Assembly (NCBI GenBank): GCA_964019335.1
Contig: OZ025730.1
Location: 275,001 to 339,000, forward strand
Length of the DNA stretch: 64,000 bases
DNA from: Diplonema japonicum
Lineage: Eukaryota; Euglenozoa; Diplonemea; Diplonemida; Diplonemidae
Direction of reading: 5' to 3'
The position numbers and the translations under genes are program-made. A model generated the notes under the pieces. That model was not told the DNA's origin. It ran no database searches and worked only from the letters and a program-made list of their open reading frames with translations. Shown piece by piece: positions 27,828 to 37,900 of the stretch (the first letter of the stretch is position 1; each line of letters opens with the position of its first letter).

Positions 27828-30500
27828 CTAAAGCCATGCCACATCATGGTCAGGATCAACGGAGCCCCGCCGCAAAGTAGGATTCTGCCCGCTTCTGTCC
27901 ACCGATGCACGAGCAGTGGTAGGAGGCGGGGCTGTCGGGGGTGGAGTCGCATCGTCGTCATGCGTGTCGTCATACCCCGCTCCACCGCCAGAATTCTTAT
28001 CCTCATCAAGAGACGCAAAAGCAAGATCCAAAGCAAGAAGCAGAGGCGGTTCAGAAGGATTTCTCGCAGGCCGACAAATCGTGAAGGTGTGCTTCCCACC
28101 AGAAGAACAGCACGCTAGATCCATAATAGTGGTGATATACTCGTGGTCCACCCTCAAGAGAATGTCCCCAACACACGCATCACAATCTGACTCTGAAACA
28201 TAGAGTATTTTGTGATACCTTTTACTTGGCAAGTTTGGGATCACGATGGTAAGCTCGGATACTTTCATCGAGTCGCCACGTTCTTGCGCGCCCATGTACA
28301 ACTCGTGGGTGGTTTTAACTTGTGCGGCGACACCTGCTAACGTCAGCTTTTCATCGATATCTCCTATTTCCTGAACAATGTTCTCAAGCTCGCAACGCCG
28401 GCGTTCTGAGCTCATTAGATTCCTCATCAAATCCGGGTAGGAGAGATCGTCACCACCACCTACCACCCCATCGCCTTGGTCACGACGGGCACCCAAGACC
28501 GCAGTTCTGACAGAAGCATGTCTTGCATATTTCACCTCGGTTTCTTGTTCGTATTTTAAATGCGACGCTGCCTGGACGAGGTCGTCTGAGGTTGATATGA
28601 TCTGCCCGTTTACTTCGATTATAACGTCGCCTGGAAGAAGCCCTGCTTGTTCGGCTTTGCCATTGGGGTGCACTGCAGCGAGGCGGACACCGTCAGTGTT
28701 GTCGGACTCTTCTGCGGTGATGCCAAGCTGCGTTCGTCTCGGCGACCCGGGTTGTTGTTGTTGTTGTAGTTGTTGTTGTTGTTGTTGTTGTAAGGTGAAT
28801 AACCTCCAAGCGCGGTATTTCGAGTTTGCGATCCTCCAGTTCGCTCCAGCGGACAGTACCACTGCGATCTTGCGTCTTGTTTTGTTGTACGCTACTATCT
28901 GTTCCTCCATGTCGATGATCTGCTCCTTGAGGTCGTCAGCTGATGTGTCGTCTTGGGTCGACGTCCGCTTGACTTCTTCGAGGTCGTCCCGGAATATTTT
29001 CAAGTCGGATTTCATCTTTTCCTCCAGCTCTTTGTTTTTCACGGTGAGTTTTTTGTTCTCGTTTTCTAGCAAGGTGAGGCGGTTGTCTTCGGGTTCGGAG
29101 TCTGTGCTGTACACTGACCGAGGGCTTCCTGTCGGCGCTGAGGCTGTTCCGGGGTTGCTGTTAGACATTACATCCACAGTGAGGGGGGTCTTTTGCATTT
29201 GTAGTTCTTGGAGCTGGGATTTGAGAGCAGCCACTTCGCGTCTTGCTGTGAGGAGTTGTATTTTTGCCTCACCGCCGTCGTCGTTGCTGCTGTCGTTTGG
29301 CTTCTCCCCTGATTTTTCGTATTTTTGCAGTTTCGCAGCAAGAACATTCTTCTCCTTCTGTGCCCTGTCGCGTTCCCTCGCAAGGATCTCGTTTTCTTTT
29401 TCCACCAGGCTGATGTCGGCGACAGGGGAACGCCTTGCTGGCGATGATTTCGCATCGGTTATTTGCTTCTTCAGCTCTCGAATCGTCTTCGCGTCCTCTT
29501 CCGCTGCCGATTCGAAAATCTCACTTTTCTTTTTCAGCTCGCTTATCTCGATCTCAAGGGTGGCGCGTTGTGCCGCCGCCTTGTCCCTCTTATTGTCGGC
29601 ATCGCTGTCCCCTATCTTCTCCTTCAGTTCTTGGATGGTCTCTGCATCGCGGTCTGCTTCTTTTTTTAAATATTTCACCTCGTTTTTCAGCCTCGCCACA
29701 TGGTCGACACCCTCGTCCTCTCGGATGGACGATTTGAGGTTTGCGTTTTCGCTTTGTTCGTCGTGCAGCCGGGTCCTCAATCGCAGCACTTCGTCCTTTA
29801 AGGATTTGTTGCTCTCCACCGCCCCTGTCGCAGTGTCGGAGTGGATGGCGCGCAGCATCTCCAACGCTGCTTCCTCCGATTTCAACCTTGATTCGAGCCT
29901 GTCGACCTTTTCTTGATCCTTGTCGTGCACAATGCGGAGTCTTTCAAGCTCGCCATGTACAGGCGACGACATGCTAGCTTGTTGGGAGGACTTTTTGAGC
30001 ATCTCTCGCAGGTTCTCCGTTGTGTCCCGTTCCGCCTGCAGCTCCTCCATGACGCGGGTGAGGTTTGGTTTTCTGCTCAGCTGGTACCGGAGGTCTTCGT
30101 TCGCCGACTTCAAAGCGGAGTTCTCTTGCGCGAGCATCTCTACCTCAGTGGGGACAGGGACAGTGAACGGTTTTGATCTCAAAGGGGACGAAGACGTTGT
30201 GGGAGGGCGTTTCGTCTCAAATGGTTCGGGTTCCGTCATCCCGATGACAGCGTGCTTCGCGGCAGTGAACTCAGAGGGCGAGAGCTCCCCCTCGTGGTGC
30301 AGAGTGGACAGCTCTTTTAACTCTTCCGCCAGTTCCTGTCCCATGACACTGCCCACAGATCCTTGCCGCACACCTGGAAACGTTGACACTGCAGGGTATA
30401 ACCCCACACTCGATGGACCATCCTCCAATTTCGGGCTCCCTCCAAACGTTTCCACAGGCCGCAGAGGCGACGGCCTCCTGCTTGGCCTCCGTACCAGCAT
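27828..30500 (-). CDS. Coiled-coil scaffold with SHOCT-like motif and PDZ domain
   Basis: 890 aa; ATG at 30498-30500. Residues about 57-88 (ELAEELKELSTLHHEGELSP and on) match the SHOCT short helical motif. Long coiled coils occupy about 120-530. A Gln run near 575-590 is encoded by (CAA)n, and RIANSKYRAWRLFTL precedes it. Residues about 600-670 form a PDZ domain (VRLAAVHPNGKAEQAG, LLPGDVIIEVNG). A second PDZ-like segment (CVGDILLRVDHEYI) lies near 790-810. The tail is acidic and Pro/Thr-rich. There is no signal peptide. It is probably a cytoskeletal or membrane-associated scaffold; the family is not recognised. Confidence 0.75.
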   Translation of the reverse strand: MLVRRPSRRPSPLRPVETFGGSPKLEDGPSSVGLYPAVSTFPGVRQGSVGSVMGQELAEELKELSTLHHEGELSPSEFTAAKHAVIGMTEPEPFETKRPPTTSSSPLRSKPFTVPVPTEVEMLAQENSALKSANEDLRYQLSRKPNLTRVMEELQAERDTTENLREMLKKSSQQASMSSPVHGELERLRIVHDKDQEKVDRLESRLKSEEAALEMLRAIHSDTATGAVESNKSLKDEVLRLRTRLHDEQSENANLKSSIREDEGVDHVARLKNEVKYLKKEADRDAETIQELKEKIGDSDADNKRDKAAAQRATLEIEISELKKKSEIFESAAEEDAKTIRELKKQITDAKSSPARRSPVADISLVEKENEILARERDRAQKEKNVLAAKLQKYEKSGEKPNDSSNDDGGEAKIQLLTARREVAALKSQLQELQMQKTPLTVDVMSNSNPGTASAPTGSPRSVYSTDSEPEDNRLTLLENENKKLTVKNKELEEKMKSDLKIFRDDLEEVKRTSTQDDTSADDLKEQIIDMEEQIVAYNKTRRKIAVVLSAGANWRIANSKYRAWRLFTLQQQQQQQLQQQQQPGSPRRTQLGITAEESDNTDGVRLAAVHPNGKAEQAGLLPGDVIIEVNGQIISTSDDLVQAASHLKYEQETEVKYARHASVRTAVLGARRDQGDGVVGGGDDLSYPDLMRNLMSSERRRCELENIVQEIGDIDEKLTLAGVAAQVKTTHELYMGAQERGDSMKVSELTIVIPNLPSKRYHKILYVSESDCDACVGDILLRVDHEYITTIMDLACCSSGGKHTFTICRPARNPSEPPLLLALDLAFASLDEDKNSGGGAGYDDTHDDDATPPPTAPPPTTARASVDRSGQNPTLRRGSVDPDHDVAWL

Positions 30501-30810
30501 CAGGGGGAACGCAACCCTTTTCCACCACCGTGCCTTTGTTAGTTGAGTAGGGGTTTTTTTTTTTGTGATAAGTAGAAATTATGCAATGCAATAACGAGTG
30601 GGATACGGAGCAGATACATAGGGAAACGAGGGGGCGGGGGAGATGGAGAAGGGGAGAAAAAAAAAAAAAAAGAACAAACAGAATTTCGAAGAAAGAAGAA
30701 GAGAAAAAAAAAGAGAGAAAAAGAAGAAAAAAAAACCGGTTAAGATATACAGAATGGAGGAGGTGGAAGGGGGGAAAAAAAGGGGGGGAGAAAAGGAGAA
30801 AAAAAAAAAT
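30501..30810. other. Short purine-rich spacer
   Basis: Plus-strand A/G-rich sequence between two genes; nothing recognisable. Confidence 0.5.
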
Positions 30811-32598
30811 CTAGTACCGCATGCCTTGTGCCTGGTTGATAGCAGCTGCGAGGCCGCGGACGGCATGTCCAGGTGAGAGTCTAGCAGAGGAGGGGCCTGC
30901 AGTGGACATGGGGGAAGGAATAGCAGAAAGGTGTTCCCCCACGGCAGAAATGTTGCTGACGTTGAGGGTCGTGTTGTGGTGATGGTGGTGTGACCCTTCT
31001 CGTTCCCTTATTGATGACCCAGGCACGTCCTCGATCATGGCGGGGTGCTCCCGGTCTCTGTTGGCTCGGTACCTCCCGTGAAGTGCCCCTAGCCTCGCTT
31101 CTTGCTCCTCGAGGCTGTTTCTTGATTCACGGAGGCGAACTTCCTCCTCTATGATCTTAACCTCATGTTCTGCTGTTTGGTACGACCTCTCTGCCAGCCT
31201 GTTCATGTCGTTGTTGAGGGCAGTCACCTCTTGTATCTTCTGTTTCAGCCGCATGCCCGCCTCTACCTCCTCGTCAGAAGCTGCTCGGACTCGTTCGTCT
31301 ATCTTCCTCAACTCTTTCATTTCCATCTCCTTGTTCTGCATGCCCTGCTTTGTCATGTGTATGGCATCCCTCTCCCCTGACGCTGCGGACCGTATCGCAT
31401 CGTGCAGCCGTGACATGGCGTACTCGATCTTGACCACAGTGTCGTGGGTGTTCTGCGTGTCCAGCTGTGCCTGGTTGAGGTTCACTCTCGTTGCTGCCTC
31501 GTTGTCCTGCGCACTGAGCAGCTCTGTCAGTGCTGTGTTCCTGCTGTTTTCTTTTTGCGTCAATGTGCGGCGTGCCTCCTCTAGCTCGTACTCCAGCTGC
31601 CGTATGCGGTCCTTTGCAGCCGCCACGTCAGTGTCCTCCTGTGTCACGTTCCTGGAAGCGGTCTCGACCATCTCCAGCTGCAGCGACACTTGGTTCGCAA
31701 GATCCTCCTCACGCTTCCTGGCGTGCGCCTCGTTGGCCTCGGCATCTCGCAGCTCCGTGTCAACAATGTCCAGCTCGCTGAGCACTGCCTTGTGTGCCTC
31801 GATGGCCTCTATCTCCCTTGCCTCGCAACCCCGTACCTCGTGCGTGCCGCTCTCAACGCGTAGCTGCTGCGTCTCAAAAGCCTCGACGGTGCCCCTGTGC
31901 ACGGCCTCCTTCTCGATGTGGAGCTCGTGCAACCGTTCCAAGTCGCCCTTCAAACGGGAGAAGGTAGCGGCCATTTCGCTCTCCTTCTTGTTCTCGTCGA
32001 TGCGTGTGAAGAGCGTGTCGACGAGCTTCGGGTGGTGGTCGGAGAGGCGCTGCCACTCGGCGAAGGTCACGACACCATCACCGTTACAGTCGGCTTTGCG
32101 GAAGAGGGACTCGACGATGGCAGGCGAGAGGCCGAGGCGGACCGCATGCAATCCGTCAGAGAGGTTGGTGAAGGCGACCTTGCGGCAGCGGTTGGTGTCG
32201 AGGAAGTCGAAGGTGACCCTGACAGGGTCGTGCGAGGTGAGTGAGGTGTTGTCGTGCGAGACGAGTGAGGTGGGGCCGGGCGTGGAGGGGGGCTGCGGGT
32301 GTACCATAGGGGGCTTCCCTCTGGGAGTAGCCGTCACCAGTTTCTTTTCTCCAGCTGGGAAGATATACACTTGGCATCCATCTTTCAGCTGCCGTCCCGA
32401 GTTCAAGTCCGACCACTTCTCGCTCACAGCGTCATAGACCTGCATCTTGGCTACTGTTATTACGTCGCTCAGCTCTTTCGTGAATACCTCCTCCACCTGC
32501 TGGATGAGTTCTGTCAGTGTAGGCAGGGTGGGGAACGTGTACTCGAAATTATAGGTTTTCCCCCTAATGTCCCCTGCTACAAGGACAGCGAAACCCAT
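30811..32598 (-). CDS. BILBO1-like EF-hand coiled-coil protein
   Basis: 595 aa from the ATG at 32596-32598; the longer upstream frame is only homopolymer. Residues 1-100 form a compact domain starting MGFAVLVAGDIRGKTYNFEY and containing VYDAVSEKWSDLNSGRQLKD and CQVYIFP. This resembles in order the N-terminal ubiquitin-like domain of BILBO1. Two EF-hand-like segments follow (FDFLDTNRCRKVAF, weak; KADCNGDGVVTFAEW, good), then a long coiled coil (about 230-515). The end is low-complexity (His and Ala/Ser runs). The overall order and length match trypanosome BILBO1 (587 aa), which builds the flagellar pocket collar. Coiled-coil EF-hand architecture is seen; orthology is inferred. Confidence 0.68.
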   Translation of the reverse strand: MGFAVLVAGDIRGKTYNFEYTFPTLPTLTELIQQVEEVFTKELSDVITVAKMQVYDAVSEKWSDLNSGRQLKDGCQVYIFPAGEKKLVTATPRGKPPMVHPQPPSTPGPTSLVSHDNTSLTSHDPVRVTFDFLDTNRCRKVAFTNLSDGLHAVRLGLSPAIVESLFRKADCNGDGVVTFAEWQRLSDHHPKLVDTLFTRIDENKKESEMAATFSRLKGDLERLHELHIEKEAVHRGTVEAFETQQLRVESGTHEVRGCEAREIEAIEAHKAVLSELDIVDTELRDAEANEAHARKREEDLANQVSLQLEMVETASRNVTQEDTDVAAAKDRIRQLEYELEEARRTLTQKENSRNTALTELLSAQDNEAATRVNLNQAQLDTQNTHDTVVKIEYAMSRLHDAIRSAASGERDAIHMTKQGMQNKEMEMKELRKIDERVRAASDEEVEAGMRLKQKIQEVTALNNDMNRLAERSYQTAEHEVKIIEEEVRLRESRNSLEEQEARLGALHGRYRANRDREHPAMIEDVPGSSIREREGSHHHHHNTTLNVSNISAVGEHLSAIPSPMSTAGPSSARLSPGHAVRGLAAAINQAQGMRY

Positions 32599-32710
32599 TT
32601 GTCGCTGCTTATGGTTCCTTTTTTCTTTTTGTTTTTCTTCTTCTTTTAAGCTGGGGTTGCTGACACCCAACACCTTTTGATGAGATATACCGGATTGATA
32701 AGAGGACGGG

Positions 32711-32749
<39 letters not shown>

Positions 32750-33190
32750 AAGAAAACCAAATACTGACCAGAGGGAAGTGGGTGGAAGAGAAGGAAATGA
32801 AAGCAGAACCAGAACAAAGAAAAAGAGAAGGGGTGCTCTGAGTGGTGATGGTACACTTGCGACCTTGTATAGATAGAATGCGAAAGATTTAAAAAAAAAA
32901 AAAGAAAAAAAAAAAAAAAAACCCTCCCAGACTTTTTAGAGGTACAACCTTACGCCCCAACTATGTTGAGAAAAGCACAAAATTTGACCCCAATTTCTTG
33001 AGAAGGGCGTTGGGGCCACCGATGTACTTTAATGAAAAGCAGAGCACTTTAACGAAAAAATAAAGCTGTTCCCCCTTCTTTTTTTTTCCCCGGAGTTAAA
33101 AAAAGGAGGGAGGTGCCTCATATCTCTAATGTGCTCGTACCCCTCCATTTGTTTGTGCACATATATTCCTGGGACAAAAATACTACCACT

Positions 33191-33241
<51 letters not shown>

Positions 33242-33422
33242 CAGCAATAAAAAAACTTTCAAATTGTCGATAAAATTTTTTTTCTTTTTTGCTTAAAAAA
33301 GCAATTGTTCGAGCAGGAAGAAAAAAAAAAAAAAAAAAACTCCAAGAAGAGGGCGAGAAATATTCTCTAGTGTCCTTAAAAGAAAAAAAGAAAAAAAGAA
33401 AAAAAAGAAAAAAAATGCTTGC
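32599..33422. other. Intergenic spacer, no gene seen
   Basis: Holds the leader of the BILBO1-like gene, an A-run of about 30 near 32711-32739 and a T-run of 47 at 33195-33241. CTCCATTTGTTTGTGC at 33142-33157 is also found at about 46928-46943; no further similarity is obvious. Confidence 0.5.
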
Positions 33423-34445
33423 CTATCTTCCCAGGGCCTTTTCGTTCTCTTCTCGCTCTGCTTCTCTTGCCAGCACCCTCTTCATTTCGTCCAACAAGGC
33501 GGTGTAGATAAAAAACAATTGGTCAGCCGATTGCACCATGCCGGCTCGCTGATTTCGCAGCTCATGGATGGTACCCAAGACGCTAAATTCAAAAGGGATA
33601 TTCGAGGTCTGGAGGTGCTGCTTGAAGAGAGAGATGAGTACGTGAACAGTAAGAAAACAACCAGTCCGGCCGATTCCCGCAGAGCAGTGAACGAGAACAG
33701 GTGGGGTGTCCGTATTTTGAGCATCAGGTGCAGGCCCTGCCCGAGAGGTGAGATAACTGTCAGTTTCGCTCAACAATGAGGAAAACCCTTCAGTAGATTC
33801 TGGTACTCCATGGTCAGGCCATTCCACATGGTGCAGATGAGTAATTACCCGTTCCTCGTCTTTGTACTTCACCACGAATTTCTTTTTTTCAAGCTCGTAC
33901 CCTGCAGCTGTGTCCTCCTCCCACGATATGGAAAAACCCTCCACCTCCAGTGTGCTCCCTACAGTGTCCGGCCAATATTTCGCGCATTTCGATTTGCCTC
34001 TTTCCCGTACCTTTGTCAGCATCAGTATGAGTTCCACGTCAGTCTCCCACACCATCGCCCAGAAATCGTTCACTGTATCATCCTTCGGTGCTTGCGCACA
34101 CACATAGTTCATATACGGCAGGCAGAATGCTTTGCCGTCGATAAAATTTGAATTCACATAGTCGCTGTACCCCTCCTTGGCCCGGCCTCGGAGCTTCACT
34201 CTCGTGTGGTCATTCGGCAGAACGTCCATGTACCTGTTTTTGTCTTTGTTCTCCGGTTTCGCCCCTTCTCTGAAGAGTAGGTGTGGTGCGCCCGACATCA
34301 GCTCCCTGTGTTGGTTCTGCAATATGTCCCACTCCAGGTCCAGCATCGTCTTCACCCCGTGCTCGTCTCCTGCCCTTTCGGACAGCGATGCCACGTGTTC
34401 CGCCAACTCGCACTGTTTTAAAATCTTCCTGTGGGGTGCCCACAT
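33423..34445 (-). CDS. Classical protein tyrosine phosphatase
   Basis: 340 aa from the ATG at 34443-34445 (MWAPHRKILKQCEL); 50 upstream codons in frame are low-quality leader. It has the PTP-family motifs in order: KNRYMDVLPNDHTRVKL, YVNSNFIDG, APKDDTVNDFWAMVWE, the WPD loop (WPDHGVP), the catalytic loop HCSAGIGRTG with Cys and Arg, and the Q-loop region QRAGMVQSADQ. All catalytic residues are present, so it should be active on phosphotyrosine. It is a single-domain cytosolic enzyme similar in size to trypanosomatid PTP1. There is no membrane segment if the internal ATG is used. Confidence 0.9.
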   Translation of the reverse strand: MWAPHRKILKQCELAEHVASLSERAGDEHGVKTMLDLEWDILQNQHRELMSGAPHLLFREGAKPENKDKNRYMDVLPNDHTRVKLRGRAKEGYSDYVNSNFIDGKAFCLPYMNYVCAQAPKDDTVNDFWAMVWETDVELILMLTKVRERGKSKCAKYWPDTVGSTLEVEGFSISWEEDTAAGYELEKKKFVVKYKDEERVITHLHHVEWPDHGVPESTEGFSSLLSETDSYLTSRAGPAPDAQNTDTPPVLVHCSAGIGRTGCFLTVHVLISLFKQHLQTSNIPFEFSVLGTIHELRNQRAGMVQSADQLFFIYTALLDEMKRVLAREAEREENEKALGR

Positions 34446-34610
34446 AGTCTTGGTTGACCCCGATTCCTTCCTGAATGGTTTTCTTTTTTTTTGGGGGGGG
34501 CAAACAAGACAGAGAGAAAAAAAAGAAAATAAGAAAGCCAAAAAGAAACACCTTTTTTTACTCCTCACTGTAAGTGTAAAAGCGTGTAAAAACAAGAGGG
34601 GGAGGGAGGA

Positions 34611-34910
34611 CTATAAACTGCAATAACTACTTTCGTGCTTCGGCAGAACCTTCTTCGCACACAACTCAGCCCCTGCGCCTGCAGCCATGGAACCACCTGC
34701 TGCTACGCCCACAATACCAGGCATGCCTGCCACCACAGGGCTGCCTAGACACACAGCGGCAAAGGACCCCACAAAAGTTGCCAGCCCTGTCCCAAGTCCG
34801 ACACCATCGGCTGCAATCTTGCTTCCTACACCATAACACGGGTGCCGGTTGCTGCACTCCGTCCACGCCCCTCCCCGTGCTTCGCACTGGCGCTTTTCTG
34901 CGCCACCCAT
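34611..34910 (-). CDS. Small Gly/Ala-rich hydrophobic protein
   Basis: 99 aa; ATG at 34908-34910, only 63 nt downstream of the preceding gene's stop, with CAG acceptors between. The N-terminus has three Cys within 25 residues (CEARGGAWTECSNRHPCYG). A long Gly/Ala/Val-rich hydrophobic stretch follows (about 38-85) that could be one or two membrane helices. The end is KKVLPKHESSYCSL. No family is recognised. Its size, ATG and tight spacing within the array support a real gene. Confidence 0.6.
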   Translation of the reverse strand: MGGAEKRQCEARGGAWTECSNRHPCYGVGSKIAADGVGLGTGLATFVGSFAAVCLGSPVVAGMPGIVGVAAGGSMAAGAGAELCAKKVLPKHESSYCSL

Positions 34911-34973
34911 TTTGTCTTTCTCCTGATGTGGCGTTGCCTGAACACGAGGCGCAACAGAATGAGAACTAAAGAA

Positions 34974-37900
34974 TCATGTCCCCGCGGAAGCGGACGACCT
35001 CTTCACCGCCTCTGACGACTTACGGCGCGGTGCTGCTTTCTGCTTCCGGTATTTCTCCACAAGTGCTTTCTTGGTACGCTGCTCTCTGAGCAACCTCTGC
35101 TTCTTAGCAAGCGCCAGCTTCTCCTTCAGGGCCTCCGCACGCTCTTCCTCCAGTCTCTTTTCTTCCTTTCGTTTCTTGACCGCGTCGTAATGCTCTGCTA
35201 GTTGTGTTTCTATTACTTTTTGTCGTGCTGCCCGCTTCCTTGCTTTAGTTTCCTCCCGTTCCCGCATTACTTTCTCTGCTTCTTCTTTCTTCTGCTTCTC
35301 CTTCTCTTGGTGTGCGCGCCACGCGGACAGCTTGTCGGGCTGCTTCTGCGCATTCAGCATGTCGGTCAGGACACGGTCTACCGATGACGGCACGCACAAG
35401 GCTTCTTCTTGTTCTTCGAGCAGACAGTCTTTAGATTTTTCTACGTCCTCCTTTTCCTCGCCCGATGTTTCTTCTTCCTCTCCCTGCATCTGCATCCGCG
35501 CCTTGCCGACGATAGAAGGTGACATGACGCTGCCAGAGGACCCCGACGACGTGTCCTGTCCATGCATCACACTGCTTGCCGCAGACACCTTGCTATGGGT
35601 GAAGCGGCCGAAGCCGCTGCTTGCAGGAGAAAGTCTCTCGATGTGGTCGCCAGCCACGGGATAGCTGCGGGGCGAGAGATGCTTGACAGATGACAGCACT
35701 GGGTCACGAGGAAGGTGAGGCAACTGTTCCTGCGTATGCGTCGGGTGTCGTGGGGAGAGGTGCTCTTCGGCAGGAGACAGCGTGGCACGATACTCGGGGT
35801 CGCGGGATAACTGGTGCTGTGCCTCCAATGCCACGTCGAATAGCGCCTGCTGTGCCTGCTGGGGTCGCGAGATGTGCACTTCAGATACTTGAACATGAGG
35901 CGAAGTCACGCCATGGGGCAGCACTTCTTCTGCCTCTTGCGACGTGGACAACGAAGGCGAGCTGTGCCCATCGCGGTGACCTTCATCATGAGAATCTTCA
36001 TCATGAGAATCTTCACCGTGAGACCTTTCATCTTCACCGCGAGACCTTTCATCATGGGACCCTTCGCTGTGAGACCTTTCATCATGGGACCCTTCGCTGT
36101 GAGACCTTTCATCATGGGACCCTTCGCTGTGAGACCTTTCATCATGGGACCCTTCGCTGTGAGACCTTTCATCATGGGACCCTTCGCTGTGAGACCTTTC
36201 ATCATGGGACCCTTCGCCGCGAGACCTTTCATCATGAGAACCTTCACCGTGAGACCTTTCATCATGTGACCCTTCACGGGAATCTTCTTCTGTCTCGTGT
36301 GCTGACGACGACGACAGTGTCGGCGAGGACAGTGCCTGTGGTGAAGACAGTGCCTGTGGTGAAGACACGTCGCGTGCAGGCACGTCATGAGAACTGCATC
36401 TCTCGGGGAGCAGCATTTCTTTCTCCGCACCTTTCAAGGGCATGGGTAGCCTCTGCGAGGGGGGCATGCGCTGCTGGTGTTGCTTGTACAGGCCATGCCC
36501 ATGGAAGGCCACTGACGTCGAAGACCGTGATTCTAACGAGCGCCCATCTGAGGTGAAGGACAGCGCATGTGGCGAGGTTGCGGAAAGGGCCATCACAGGG
36601 CGCAGCTTGCGGTGGATGGTTCGCTTGCCGCGAAGGGAGTCGCCGAGCAGCCTTGTGGGGGCTGACCCCGCATGGGGGGGCTGCAAGGGGCTGTGCACAG
36701 GCGGCATAGTGACGGACCGCCTCACGGCCAGCTGCGGCAGGGTAACAGCACACGGAAGCTCCGTGTGAATGTCGCACACTCTTGCAAGTTCGGCAGCAAG
36801 CTGCTCGCTGTTGGCGTGTACGGTCTTCAAGTGCTTCTTCACGCTGAGGAGGAGAATCTTTCTGGTGAGCTTGGGCAGCGGGGCAGCAAGGAGCCTGCGC
36901 AGCAAGGACATCATGCACCGATGCCTCTGGTGGGGGGGCGTGTGGTTCCTCTTGTAAATCCCTTCGAAGCTAGTCGCCACTACGTCGGGCAGCAACGACA
37001 CCTGGAGATCAACCTGCGCAAGGTTATGTAGAAGGAGGGTGACCGCCTGCACGATGTGGAGGTGGTACACAGTGAGGAGCGGGGAGAGGCTGGCGTCCCA
37101 GAGAAGGATGAAAATCTTTTTCAACGCCTCCCTGTCATGCGTCTCCGCCGCCGTCCGCACTAGGAAGTTCACATCAAGATTCGTAACATTCTGGGGTTTC
37201 GTACAGGCGTAGAGCTGAATCGCCTCTCGCACGAGAACATCCTCACTACCAGGTCTTTTGGCAGCATATATATACCCCACAAGCGTGCAGCGCCAGGTTT
37301 GCTCTGACCACGTATGTTTCAATATCGTCAAGAAAAGCTCAATCCACCCTGAGTTCAAGACCTTGCAAGCAAAGCTTGGATCAATATGAAGTTTGTTTGA
37401 ACCATACAGCCAGGTGACGTGCTGACACATGATATCGTTGCAAGAGGGGAAAAGATGCACCAAATGCATCCCGGACTCCAAAAACACATTTCGATGCTGA
37501 GATAGGCGCGTCTTGTGCAGCACAACCTCGAGGACAGGGGTCCAGTCCAACGACTCCAAGAGAAACGCAGGGGGGATGCTGCTCCTGTGAAGGTTACGGA
37601 AGAACACTTGGTACAAATCCGCGAGAGTAGGATCATCCCGAGATACTCGTGCAGGGAGCTCCTCGGAGAGGTAGATGACAGGGTGGAGGGACGCAAGGTT
37701 CTGCAGAATTTCATCACATTTTCGCTTCGTTTTGCCGAAAAAATTACGCCGTGCTGAGAGAATTGTGTCTAGACCTCCATTGAAAGCGGTAAACCAACCC
37801 CAGGCATCTTCATTCCCCACATTGCATGTAATATCGGCTAAGATAGAGAGCGACGTTTCAGCAACTGACGGGTTTGGGTCCAACAGGAATGTTGAAAACA

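Noticed and set aside
35690-36556. 288-aa plus-strand frame and 174-aa second minus frame over the minisatellite
   Set aside because: Open only because the 30-bp repeat lacks stops in several frames; the 1116-aa minus frame explains the region.
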